Source: Bin55 sp965203735 (GTDB taxonomy: Bacteria; Pseudomonadota; Gammaproteobacteria; Pseudomonadales; Azotimanducaceae). From it: a DNA stretch of 64,000 nt. A model generated the notes under the pieces. It saw only the letters and a list, made by a program, of their open reading frames with translations. It did no database searches and was not told where the DNA came from. The stretch covers positions 1,488,001 through 1,552,000 of the forward strand of contig OZ241909.1 in assembly GCA_965203735.1 (NCBI GenBank). The letters are read 5' to 3'. The position numbers were made by a program, and so were the translations under genes. Positions 26,207-34,067 of this stretch are shown here, one piece after another (position 1 is the stretch's first letter; every line of letters starts with the position of its first letter).

Positions 26207-27070
26207 TCAATTCTTGACTTTCGCTATGACGTCCATGTAGCGATCCAGGATAGGAAGCACTTCGTCTCTAGGGGACGAGGGAAGATTGAAAACCACCTCA
26301 TCCACACCCTGAGCGATACGCCCCTTGATGTTCTCCACATCTGGAAACGCTCCAAAAAGCGCTATATCCACATCTTCGATCTTGCGTCCTCGTTTGGACA
26401 ATGCTTCGCCAAGCTTGTCCATGCTTCCCGACCCCAATCCGCCGATTGGTAGCCATCCATCAGCATAGTCTGCAATTCGATCGAACACCCACTTGGAATT
26501 TGCGCCTATCCACACTGGAGGCCCTTCAGGACGAGTGGGCTTCGGCCATGACCAAATTGGATCGAAATCCACATACTCCCCATGAAACTCCGCCTCGTCA
26601 GAACTCCAAATCTCCCGCATGGCCAAGACCTTCTCGCGCAAGATAGCCCATCGATTCGAGTAGTTCGCGCCATGGTTCTCCATCTCTTCGCGGTTCCATC
26701 CAGCGCCAATACCAAAGATTACTCGTCCACCAGAAATCATGTCTAGGGATGCGACTTCCTTGGCTGTTGTGATCGGGTCCCTCTCGATCAAGAGACAGAT
26801 TCCAGTGCCGATTCGAAGGCTTTTTGTAACTGCTGCGCAGACGGCCAGTGCTACGAAGGGATCATGGCTGCGCCAATACTGTCTGGGAAGATCTCCACCT
26901 CCAGGAAAGGGTGTCTTGCGACTGACAGGTATGTGCGTATGTTCTGGGAAGAATAAGCTGTCGAATCCACGCTCCTCCAATGCTTGGGCTAAGTCTGCCG
27001 GCTGAATTGCGTAATCGGTTGGGAACATCGATACGCCAAATTGTGCGCCTTCTATTCCTTTGAATGCCAT
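26207..27070 (-). CDS. LLM-class (F420-type) oxidoreductase
   Basis: 287 residues with the luciferase-like barrel: GVSMFPTDYAIQPADLAQAL and FDSLFFPEHTHIPVSR at the N-terminus, TGICLLIERDP and GRVIFGIGAGWNREEMENHG in the middle, PPVWIGANS later. This is the look of the TIGR03619 group, usually assigned to coenzyme F420. Use of FMN instead cannot be excluded by eye, and no F420 biosynthesis gene is in the window. It stands between two minus-strand units with its own spacer. Confidence 0.8.
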   Translation of the reverse strand: MAFKGIEGAQFGVSMFPTDYAIQPADLAQALEERGFDSLFFPEHTHIPVSRKTPFPGGGDLPRQYWRSHDPFVALAVCAAVTKSLRIGTGICLLIERDPITTAKEVASLDMISGGRVIFGIGAGWNREEMENHGANYSNRWAILREKVLAMREIWSSDEAEFHGEYVDFDPIWSWPKPTRPEGPPVWIGANSKWVFDRIADYADGWLPIGGLGSGSMDKLGEALSKRGRKIEDVDIALFGAFPDVENIKGRIAQGVDEVVFNLPSSPRDEVLPILDRYMDVIAKVKN

Positions 27071-27187
27071 GGACTCTCCCCTTAGTTACCAATACTCAAA
27101 GAACCCTACGTACTGGGTTTGTCTCAAAAGTGTTTTTTGGGTTGCCTCGACAGAGTCTCGTGGTTAGATAGTCGAGAGGCACGGCCG

Positions 27188-27607
27188 CTAATCTGAGAGC
27201 CCCACTCTATGGATGCGCCTAACGCCGTTCCTGAACTTCTCGGAAATCACACTGTTGCTGGGTGCTTCTCTTCCCTTCATCCAACAACTGAACTCTGATG
27301 TGACTAGCATCATTACAAAGCCGCCGAACAGAAATGCGAAGTAGCGGTGCGCATGTTCGAGCTCATACCAATGGTTGGCTTCATGGGCAATCGCGATTCC
27401 ATGGAAGAACCAAGCAAACATTGTGAACATCAAAATGGCAGCGAATGCGCCGAGTACACCGAGCAACCACTTGGACTTTAGCGGAAAGCAACTGAGAAAC
27501 GAGAACGCACTTCCAATTGCGAATATGCACGCCATCCAAGGTAGGTAAACGTATAGGCATGCAATGAGGGCGAGTGCGATGCCCAGCACTCCCATCAATA
27601 TTCGCAT
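27188..27607 (-). CDS. small four-helix membrane protein, unknown function
   Basis: 139 residues with about four hydrophobic segments (3-21, 24-42, 48-72 and 88-108) and a basic C-terminal tail. Residues AHEANHWYELEHAHRYF between helices 3 and 4 are rich in His and Glu and could bind a metal, but I know no such family. It has its own upstream gap of 460 bp. Confidence 0.6.
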   Translation of the reverse strand: MRILMGVLGIALALIACLYVYLPWMACIFAIGSAFSFLSCFPLKSKWLLGVLGAFAAILMFTMFAWFFHGIAIAHEANHWYELEHAHRYFAFLFGGFVMMLVTSEFSCWMKGREAPSNSVISEKFRNGVRRIHRVGLSD

Positions 27608-27809
27608 GTGACCTGCGTGTTGTCTGTTAGATTCACAGGACGGTTCTCGTATGAATTAAGTTAAATTCCGGTTGAGTCTCTTTACTTATACCACAAGTCA
27701 GGTTTCGTCCCGTGAACCGAACTTCATAGAGTTGCAGAGGAGGTTACATCTCTCCTATTAACCATGTTGTGATTCTGCGCATCTAATTAATCGAAGCGAA
27801 AGGGAACTT

Positions 27810-27872
27810 ATGCAGCCAATTGGTGACCAAGAAGGAGATGAAGATATTGATTGTTGTAAGGAATTGTTCTAG
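27810..27872 (+). CDS. possible 20-residue peptide upstream of structured RNA
   Basis: ATG at 27810 is preceded by AAAGGGAA (27799-27806) at a workable distance. The peptide is acidic and ends DCCKELF before TAG. It is far too short for certainty. It could be a leader peptide, a small modified-peptide precursor or chance. Its position 12 bp ahead of a strong RNA fold is the main reason to record it. Confidence 0.3.
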   Translation: MQPIGDQEGDEDIDCCKELF

Positions 27873-27884
27873 TTTTTAGTTCGT

Positions 27885-28019
27885 GTACCTGCTCGCCGAC
27901 CGATCCTATTCGTATCTCCACGGTCTCTATCCTTAGGGTTCTCCCAAGTTGCGAGCAGGTACCTTAGTCCCGGTGAACTTTGACGTCCCTCCCTCTGATC
28001 CCATCAAGGTCACCGGGAC
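27885..28019. ncRNA. candidate structured RNA: three-way junction plus long hairpin
   Basis: A 12-bp perfect stem (GTACCTGCTCGC 27885-27896 with GCGAGCAGGTAC 27951-27962) encloses two smaller stems (GACCG/CGGTC at 27898-27902/27921-27925 and CTTAGGG/CCCAAG at 27932-27938/27943-27948), making a three-way junction. Four bases later a second stem pairs GTCCCGGTGA (27967-27976) with TCACCGGGAC (28010-28019), and pairing continues inward. There is no T-run, so these are not intrinsic terminators. The strand cannot be decided. It matches no RNA class I know by eye. The rest of 27608-28067 is gene-free. Confidence 0.5.
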
Positions 28020-28067
28020 ACACTTATACTTCTAAACTAGCCAGACTTCCGACTCTTAAAGTCTCTT

Positions 28068-28487
28068 CTACCAATGTCCCGTGTTTTGCATCGAAAGCCA
28101 CGGTTCCTGCGGAGGTAGGGGGCTTCCGGATTGAAGTAATTCGACCGATATTCCATCGGGAGATCTCACAAATGCCATGTATCCGTCCCTCGGTGGACGG
28201 TTGATCGTAATTCCCGCCTTCATCAAGTGATTGCAGGTAGCGTAGATGTTGGAAACTCTATACGCGAGATGCCCAAAGTTTCTCCCTCCAGACAGTTCTT
28301 CAGGGTCCCAGTTATGAGTGAGTTCAATTTGGGCAGCACCATCCCCTGGTGCAGCCAAAAAGACAAGCGTAAACCTTCCTGCCTCGCTCTCTATTCTCCG
28401 GAGCTCCTCAAGGCCAAGATGTTTGCAGTAAAAGTCCAACGACGCATCAAGGTCTGTAACTCGCACCATGGTGTGAAGGTATTTCAT
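28068..28487 (-). CDS. glyoxalase I-like VOC family protein
   Basis: 139 residues with two VOC beta-alpha-beta-beta-beta units. Metal ligands fit lactoylglutathione lyase (GloA): His5, Glu55, His73 and Glu116, with FGHLAYRV and SPDGISVELLQ at the expected places. It would detoxify methylglyoxal-glutathione adducts in the cytoplasm, but VOC enzymes are varied and the tail SGSPLPPQEPW is reminiscent of other lyases. It is divergent from the SDR gene, with 144 bp between them. Confidence 0.78.
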   Translation of the reverse strand: MKYLHTMVRVTDLDASLDFYCKHLGLEELRRIESEAGRFTLVFLAAPGDGAAQIELTHNWDPEELSGGRNFGHLAYRVSNIYATCNHLMKAGITINRPPRDGYMAFVRSPDGISVELLQSGSPLPPQEPWLSMQNTGHW

Positions 28488-28631
28488 CAGTTGGCCAACT
28501 CACGCGTATCGACTGTAAATGCTAGCAAATTGTCGAATCGCAATACTCTACCGGTACTATTGAACTAGTAGACCGATACGATTTCTTGTCGAGATCGGTC
28601 GGCTCCTATTTTCACGATCAGAGTCAGAAGA

Positions 28632-29423
28632 ATGGATCTCAATGGAAAGGTTTGCGTCATTACTGGAGCGGCTAGTGGGATTGGAGCAGCCTGTGCAACA
28701 GCATTTTCAAGAATTGGGGCAAGAGTGTGTGTCGCGGACATCAACATAAGAGGAGCACAAGAAGTCGCTTCTTCCTTGGGTGAAGCGTACGCAGTGCAAT
28801 GCGATGTAGGATTGGAAACTGACATCAATCGACTTGTTGCTTCCTGTACTGAACGGTTGGGTCCGATAGACCTATTTTTTAGCAATGCAGGCATTTCCTC
28901 AGGCGGAGATCCGCTCTCCTCCGAAATCCAAGACTGGAATCGCCAATGGAGTGTGAATGTCATGGCTCACGTCTATGCAGTTCGAGCTGTCCTGCCCTCC
29001 ATGCTCGACCGAAGGAGCGGGTACCTCTTGCATACCGCTTCGATGGCGGGAATCCTAACAACGCATGGCAACGCGACCTATGCCACCACCAAACATGCCG
29101 TCGTTGGCTTGGCGGAATGGAATTCGATCACTTACCACAACAAAGGAATCAGAACTTCTTTGCTCGCTCCATTAGGTGTCAACACTCCCATGCTTGGTAA
29201 TTCTCGATCGGCGTTCGCTACAAATGCGGCTGGACCGATTCGAGAACCCGATGAAGTTGCAGACATGGTCGTCAACGCTATTGAGGAGGAGCGGTTTCTC
29301 ATATTGACTGACGAAATCGCGCAAGTCTGGATGGACCGCAAAGCAGGTGACCTGGAACGATGGTTAAGAGGTATGCGACGACTTCAGCAAAAGATCGAAG
29401 ACGCGCAATCAAAAGGAATTTAG
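28632..29423 (+). CDS. short-chain dehydrogenase/reductase
   Basis: 263 residues of classical SDR layout: cofactor loop TGAASGIG (11-18), CDV and NAG motifs, catalytic Ser137, Tyr150 and Lys154 (YATTK). Asp36 in VADINIRG after the second strand suggests NAD(H) preference. The substrate is unknown. ATG at 28632 is the natural start. It is followed by the opposing tRNA gene. Confidence 0.85.
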   Translation: MDLNGKVCVITGAASGIGAACATAFSRIGARVCVADINIRGAQEVASSLGEAYAVQCDVGLETDINRLVASCTERLGPIDLFFSNAGISSGGDPLSSEIQDWNRQWSVNVMAHVYAVRAVLPSMLDRRSGYLLHTASMAGILTTHGNATYATTKHAVVGLAEWNSITYHNKGIRTSLLAPLGVNTPMLGNSRSAFATNAAGPIREPDEVADMVVNAIEEERFLILTDEIAQVWMDRKAGDLERWLRGMRRLQQKIEDAQSKGI

Positions 29424-29444
29424 CACGCGGTGAGGAGATGTTGC

Positions 29445-29521
29445 TGGTCGGAGTGGCCGGATTTGAACCGGCGGCCTCTGCCTCCCGAAGGCAGCGCTCT
29501 GCCAAACTGAGCTACACTCCG
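29445..29521 (-). tRNA. tRNA-Pro(CGG)
   Basis: 77 nt including encoded CCA. On the minus strand it starts CGGAGTG and ends CACTCCGACCA, giving a 7-bp acceptor stem. The anticodon stem CTGCC/GGCAG encloses loop TTCGGGA, so the anticodon is CGG. The T-arm has GGTTCAAATCC. It resembles E. coli proK in its loop. Confidence 0.95.
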
Positions 29522-29533
29522 TCCTAGCTGAAT

Positions 29534-29539
29534 TTTATA
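29534..29539 (-). promoter_or_regulatory. likely -10 box of the tRNA-Pro promoter
   Basis: On the minus strand TATAAA ends 12 bp before the mature tRNA 5' end, a usual distance for a short tRNA leader. No convincing -35 box was found. Confidence 0.4.
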
Positions 29540-29695
29540 TTGATCTTCTGAATCCACGATTAGTTCAACAGTCCCGTTGCTGATTGACATACCTGATGTT
29601 CGGATACGGAAAAGCTATCCGCAATCACTCCGTGGAATTAGCGGTAGGACGGTTAATCTTTGCGCCGCTAGTGCGTCAACAAGCTTCTATTGTCA

Positions 29696-30697
29696 CTAGC
29701 TCATACGACACAAGGCAACGTTTGCCAGCGCTTCTAGGCCGCGGCGGAAAGGATTGGTTGCGAGACTCTCCAAACAGCTAAGGCACCAGTCAGTTTGTTG
29801 CTGTGCTCGCTCACGAACGTAGTCGAGCGCTCCCGAACTCCGTACAGCATGAATTACATCGTCGATTCGTTCAGCTGACTGAGAATTGATGGCATCTTTG
29901 ATCGTCTCAGATTCAGCACTAGATCCATGAGTCATGGTGTAGATCAGGGGAAGAGTGGCTTTACCTTCAGACAAGTCGTCTCCCACGTTCTTGCCCATCG
30001 ATTCACTCGTTCCGGCATAGTCCAGCCAATCGTCGATTAGTTGAAAAGCAAGTCCAAAGTGGAGTCCAAAGTCCTGAAACAGTCTGGTTTCATCGGTTCC
30101 AGCACCTGCAAGAACAGCTCCTGTATGAGCCGCGGCTTGAAACAGCATGGCCGTCTTGCGCCGGATGATGTCCATATATTCCATCTCCGATAGTGACGTG
30201 TTGCCGACATTTTGAAGCTGGAGGACTTCACCTTCCGCTATGGCATTTGTAGCTTCGCTGATGATCTTCATTAAATTCATGGAGTTGATTTCTACCATCA
30301 ATTCGAATGCTCGAGAGTAGAGGAAGTCTCCCACTAGTACACTTGCTGAGTTGCCCCAAATGGCATTGGCAGATCGGCGGTTACGTCTACGAGTCGATTT
30401 ATCGACGACATCATCGTGCAGTAACGTAGCTGTATGGAGAAACTCGACGAGCGTGGCTAGTTTTATGTGGTCGGTCCCCTTGTACGAGCACATTCGAGCA
30501 ACCAATAAGACAATAAGAGGCCGTAAGCGTTTGCCTCCGGACTGTACGATGTAGCCGGTTATTTCCCTAACAAGTGGAACATCTGAACGAAGTTCTCGCT
30601 TTATCAGTGTGTTCATTGCATCAAAGTCATCAGACGTCAATGCGCGCACTTGGTCGAGACTCGGAAGTGTCAGAAGCTGTGCTAGATTGGTACTCAT
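29696..30697 (-). CDS. ispB: octaprenyl (polyprenyl) diphosphate synthase
   Basis: 333 residues, all-trans polyprenyl synthase. The first Asp-rich motif is LLHDDVVD (Asp95, Asp96, Asp99) and the second is FQLIDDWLDY; GGKRLRP binds isopentenyl diphosphate. It makes the side chain of ubiquinone or menaquinone. Divergence from rplU-rpmA-obgE is the classical gammaproteobacterial arrangement and supports the ispB name over other prenyl synthases. Chain length cannot be told from sequence alone. Confidence 0.93.
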   Translation of the reverse strand: MSTNLAQLLTLPSLDQVRALTSDDFDAMNTLIKRELRSDVPLVREITGYIVQSGGKRLRPLIVLLVARMCSYKGTDHIKLATLVEFLHTATLLHDDVVDKSTRRRNRRSANAIWGNSASVLVGDFLYSRAFELMVEINSMNLMKIISEATNAIAEGEVLQLQNVGNTSLSEMEYMDIIRRKTAMLFQAAAHTGAVLAGAGTDETRLFQDFGLHFGLAFQLIDDWLDYAGTSESMGKNVGDDLSEGKATLPLIYTMTHGSSAESETIKDAINSQSAERIDDVIHAVRSSGALDYVRERAQQQTDWCLSCLESLATNPFRRGLEALANVALCRMS

Positions 30698-31035
30698 ATG
30701 GGAGGAGGAGTGGCGTAGGGCGCACTTTTTTCTATGACGCGAAGAAATTGTTTAATCTGCGCGTCTAATTAGGTGAATATGGTACAGGTTCTGCGGTTTT
30801 GGGAATTTTGCTTGCGCCCAAACACACCAGAAGCGTAGGAAATCGCACGTTCTTTGCGGTCAAAAGGAGAAGATGTCGCTTCGGCGACGGTTGGATCAGA
30901 GAGTTTTGTTTGATTCATGACTAATTTGGTCCATATTGCTAAAATATGCGACCTTCATATTGAAACATCCTAGTCGGCTTCAAGTCTTAAGAGGCCATTA
31001 AGGGATGAAACTTAACCTAGACGGAGGACGGCTGA
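30698..31035. promoter_or_regulatory. ispB/rplU divergent promoter region
   Basis: A 338-bp gap. For rplU an extended -10 (TGCTAAAAT, box at 30940-30945) lies 17 bp after a weak -35 (ATGACT, 30917-30922), leaving a leader of about 85 nt. A 15-codon ORF at 30873-30920 with a good AAAAGGAG site may be chance. I see no clear ispB promoter. Confidence 0.5.
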
Positions 31036-31347
31036 GTGTACGCTGTGTTTGAGAGTGGTGGAAAGCAGCACCGTGCTTCGCAGGGCGACTTCTTGTCTCT
31101 TGAGCTTTTGAAGGCTGATCCCGGAGATGAAGTTGCGTTTGACAACGTGATGCTGGTAAGTGAAGGAGAGCAGGTCAGTGTTGGAAACCCCTTTCTACCC
31201 AAGGGTCGCGTGCTTGCAACAGTCGTACGGCATGAACGACAAAAGAAAGTCCAAGTCATAAAGTTCAAACGTCGAAAGAACTATCTTCGTCGGGCAGGAC
31301 ACCGACAATGGGTCACTGTAGTTCAAGTGACCTCAATAGAAAACTGA
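31036..31347 (+). CDS. rplU: 50S ribosomal protein L21
   Basis: 103 residues from a GTG start with ACGGAGGA 8 bp upstream. The sequence begins MYAVFESGGKQHR and carries KFKRRKNYLRRAGHRQ, both hallmarks of L21. It binds 23S rRNA in the large subunit. It is the first gene of the rplU-rpmA-obgE operon. Confidence 0.97.
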   Translation: MYAVFESGGKQHRASQGDFLSLELLKADPGDEVAFDNVMLVSEGEQVSVGNPFLPKGRVLATVVRHERQKKVQVIKFKRRKNYLRRAGHRQWVTVVQVTSIEN

Positions 31348-31363
31348 GAGGATCGATTTAGTC

Positions 31364-31621
31364 ATGGCACACAAGAAGGCAGGCGGCAAGACACGAAATG
31401 GTCGCGACTCCCAATCAAAGCGACTGGGAATCAAGAAATTTGGAGGCCAGACAGTTCGTGCTGGCAATATCATCGTTCGCCAACGGGGAACCAAGATCCA
31501 TCCGGGCGAGAATGTCGGATGTGGCAACGACCATACTCTGTTTGCGAAATCTGACGGAATAGTGCAATACAAGAAGCACGGCAGTCCGCTTAGAAACTAC
31601 GTTAGCGTCTCTCCTACCTAA
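31364..31621 (+). CDS. rpmA: 50S ribosomal protein L27
   Basis: 85 residues. MAHKKAGGKTRNGRDSQSKR is the standard L27 N-terminus, which reaches toward the peptidyl transferase centre, followed by the conserved GGQTVRAGNIIVRQRG. It lies 16 bp after rplU and ahead of obgE. Confidence 0.98.
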   Translation: MAHKKAGGKTRNGRDSQSKRLGIKKFGGQTVRAGNIIVRQRGTKIHPGENVGCGNDHTLFAKSDGIVQYKKHGSPLRNYVSVSPT

Positions 31622-31663
31622 TCCAACCATTCTGCGTTCGGAACGGACGCGAAAGTAATAACT

Positions 31664-32830
31664 GTGAAGTTTGTTGACGAAGTCACCGTTTCGGCTATTG
31701 CCGGACGAGGCGGCGACGGATGTCTCAGCTTTTTGCGCCGTGCCAACTTCGCAAAAGGTGGTCCCGACGGAGGAAACGGAGGGGCAGGGGGCAGCGTGTT
31801 TCTGGTTGGAGACTCCTCGCTAAATACGTTGGTGGATCTCCGTTTTCAACCTCAGCTCAAAGCCAAGAATGGTCAATCTGGATCGAGTTCGGTCAAAAAA
31901 GGAGCGAATGGGCAATCGCTGGATGTGAAAGTGCCATGTGGCACAACAGTGATCGATGACGAAACTCTTGTCGTAATTGGAGATGTGACGGACCCGAATC
32001 AACGATTGAGAGTTGCCGAGGGTGGCAATCCAGGTCGCGGGAACGCTTCGTTCAAGTCGAGCACCAACCGGTCGCCCAGGCAAACAACCAGAGGTGGCGA
32101 CGGGGAGCGTCGCCAGCTTCGTTTACAGCTACGCGTCTTGGCAGATGTTGGGCTCTTAGGTTTACCAAATGCAGGCAAGTCGACTTTGTTGAATGTTGTT
32201 TCGGCTTCTCGACCAAGAATCGCAGACTATCCGTTTACGACACTGCACCCTTCATTGGGTGTGGTAAAGGCGAATTCAGACGACAGTTTTGTGATGGCCG
32301 ATGTACCGGGCCTCATTCGAGGTGCTTCACAAGGTCAAGGGTTGGGAATAAGGTTCTTGCGTCACTTGACTCGTACATCAATTCTTCTGCACCTAGTTGA
32401 AGTTATGCCTATTGATGAGAGCGATCCCATCAAGAACTTGCAAGACGTTGAAAGTGAGCTAGATTGCTACAGCAAGGAACTTTCTCATACGCCGATATTC
32501 ACCGTACTGACTAAGATCGAACTAGTTCCTACAAGCAGGATCGATGAGATGGTTGCGGCTGTTCGAGACATTAGACCGGGACGACCAGTCTTCGCAATCT
32601 CGGCTGTTACAAACGCCGGTACGGGTGACCTCATGAACTTTCTCGCAAATCGGATCCACGATGCCAAACAGCAACTGTCTGATAACGCGAAGTATGAACG
32701 GGAAGCATTGGATCGACGTGAAGCGCTGGCTCAGGCCGTATTGGATCGATCTTTGGAAGAGAGACGTAGTCTGGAACTCGATTCGGCTGCCCAGAGCGAT
32801 CCAGTGGATGTTGTTTATCGCAGAAATTGA
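31664..32830 (+). CDS. obgE: Obg family GTPase
   Basis: 388 residues from a GTG start. A glycine-rich Obg fold (1-158, GGNGGAGGSVFLVG) precedes the G domain: G1 GLPNAGKS at 166-173, G3 DVPGLI, G4 TKIE and G5 SAVTNAG. It acts in 50S subunit maturation and the stringent response. The order rplU-rpmA-obgE is conserved. Confidence 0.96.
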   Translation: MKFVDEVTVSAIAGRGGDGCLSFLRRANFAKGGPDGGNGGAGGSVFLVGDSSLNTLVDLRFQPQLKAKNGQSGSSSVKKGANGQSLDVKVPCGTTVIDDETLVVIGDVTDPNQRLRVAEGGNPGRGNASFKSSTNRSPRQTTRGGDGERRQLRLQLRVLADVGLLGLPNAGKSTLLNVVSASRPRIADYPFTTLHPSLGVVKANSDDSFVMADVPGLIRGASQGQGLGIRFLRHLTRTSILLHLVEVMPIDESDPIKNLQDVESELDCYSKELSHTPIFTVLTKIELVPTSRIDEMVAAVRDIRPGRPVFAISAVTNAGTGDLMNFLANRIHDAKQQLSDNAKYEREALDRREALAQAVLDRSLEERRSLELDSAAQSDPVDVVYRRN

Positions 32831-32960
32831 CTCTGATTCCAGTTTAGGCAGAGATCCAATGTCGTCAGAATCTTCTGAGATAGAAACTCTTGAACCACTG
32901 GGCAGAATTTTTTTGTCGTGTATCCAATCAAGTAGTTCACTCTCTTAGAGGAGCAGCTTC

Positions 32961-33485
32961 ATGCCCAACGGTGGCTCAGATTGTTGTCTCACTTGCTGGT
33001 TCAATTCCACAAACCGAGGCTATCGAAATTGGCGAAGCCACCGAGATGACTCTATTCCTCCTCACTGCGAAATCCGAGACTTGGACATTGAAGATCCAGC
33101 TTATACCTACTGTGCGAACCATCCTCACCGTAGACCGAGTCGAGATCGGACGCCAATAGGGCCTGTTTTTCAAGGAGATGCCTTCGGGCACCGTCAATTG
33201 TGGAAGCAAGGACCCGACACATCTGAGGTTCGAGAACACCTGCTCGACATCGTGCGGGACGCATTTGAGAAGCGGCCTACTAGTGGAAGGGCTTCAACAA
33301 GTGGAATTGAGTACCCCTTCGGTCCCTCAGCTCAGTCAGTAGTGTTGTCAGAACTCATTCGACTTAAGGAAGTGAGACTATTAGACGTTCTTCGTGGATA
33401 TGCGACAGCTGGCTCAGAAGATGAAGTGCGAAGAGCCGCAGCTGACTTGCTGTCGAGAGTTCAGGCAGACTTGGAGGATCCTTGA
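32961..33485 (+). CDS. protein with Cys/His-rich N-terminal motif, unknown function
   Basis: 174 residues from ATG 32961 with AGGAG upstream. The first 75 residues hold a distinctive pattern: MPNGGSDCCLTCWFN with Cys8, Cys9 and Cys12, then Cys36, then YTYCANHPHRRP with Cys51, His54 and His56, and TPIGPVF. This could form a metal site. Proteins starting this way occur in several phyla as hypotheticals; I know no function. The rest is helical, with residues 130-170 like a repeat-type segment (EVRRAAADLLSRV). It lies between obgE and rpsT. Confidence 0.65.
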   Translation: MPNGGSDCCLTCWFNSTNRGYRNWRSHRDDSIPPHCEIRDLDIEDPAYTYCANHPHRRPSRDRTPIGPVFQGDAFGHRQLWKQGPDTSEVREHLLDIVRDAFEKRPTSGRASTSGIEYPFGPSAQSVVLSELIRLKEVRLLDVLRGYATAGSEDEVRRAAADLLSRVQADLEDP

Positions 33486-33499
33486 AGAATAAAGGATCC
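33476..33499. terminator. hairpin between convergent genes
   Basis: GGATCCTT (33476-33483) pairs with AAGGATCC (33492-33499) around an 8-nt loop and overlaps the stop codon of the upstream gene. There is no T-run, so a termination role is uncertain. Confidence 0.3.
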
Positions 33500-33528
33500 C
33501 ATTGCGTGGTAAGCAGTTGGTGGTGCCG

Positions 33529-33801
33529 CTAATCTTGCGGGGCTAGCAGCTTAATTTTGTGGTTTAGCCTCGACTTGTGTCGCGCCGCTTTGTTCTTATG
33601 TATTAGATTGCGGTTAACCATGGAATCGATAATGGGTTCTGCGTCCTTGAATGCCGCAGACGCCGCTTCGTAGTCTCCTGAGGCAACCTGTGCCTCAACA
33701 CGCTTAACAAATGTACGAAACTTTGCTCGCTGGCTCATGTTCCTGCTTCGATGAACACTGGCCTGACGCGCTCGTTTTCTCGCTTGTGCGCTATTTGCCA
33801 A
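33529..33801 (-). CDS. rpsT: 30S ribosomal protein S20
   Basis: 90 residues, very basic, beginning MANSAQARKRARQASVHRSR with the conserved MVNRNLIHKNKAARHKSRLN near the end. It binds 16S rRNA. Divergent from murJ with about 266 bp between, as in many gammaproteobacteria. Confidence 0.97.
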   Translation of the reverse strand: MANSAQARKRARQASVHRSRNMSQRAKFRTFVKRVEAQVASGDYEAASAAFKDAEPIIDSMVNRNLIHKNKAARHKSRLNHKIKLLAPQD

Positions 33802-34067
33802 GTAACCTTCCTCAAATTGACGTGGGTATCCTGTCCCTACGCTTGAGAGACAGTTTGCAGTGCGCCATTGTACTTACCCGAGTGTTCACTGAGCTGGCCA
33901 ACAAGTAAGGCATACAGAATTTGTTGGTTCATGTTCTCATGTGCCGCAGCTTTCACGACTCCATGCCAAGGATTTGCTAGTGCTAACATTTAGCAATATT
34001 CCTGCACCATTGCGTACACAAGTGTTCTGGCGAATTCCGTCGGCATGTGCTGTGAGAGAAACTCTAG

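Noticed and set aside
27885..28019. Intrinsic terminators after the glyoxalase gene
   Set aside because: The stems are strong, but no T-run follows on either strand and the junction has inner stems, which does not fit a terminator.
30873..30920. 15-codon ORF with a good ribosome site upstream of rplU
   Set aside because: Too short to support, and it overlaps the likely rplU promoter; probably chance.
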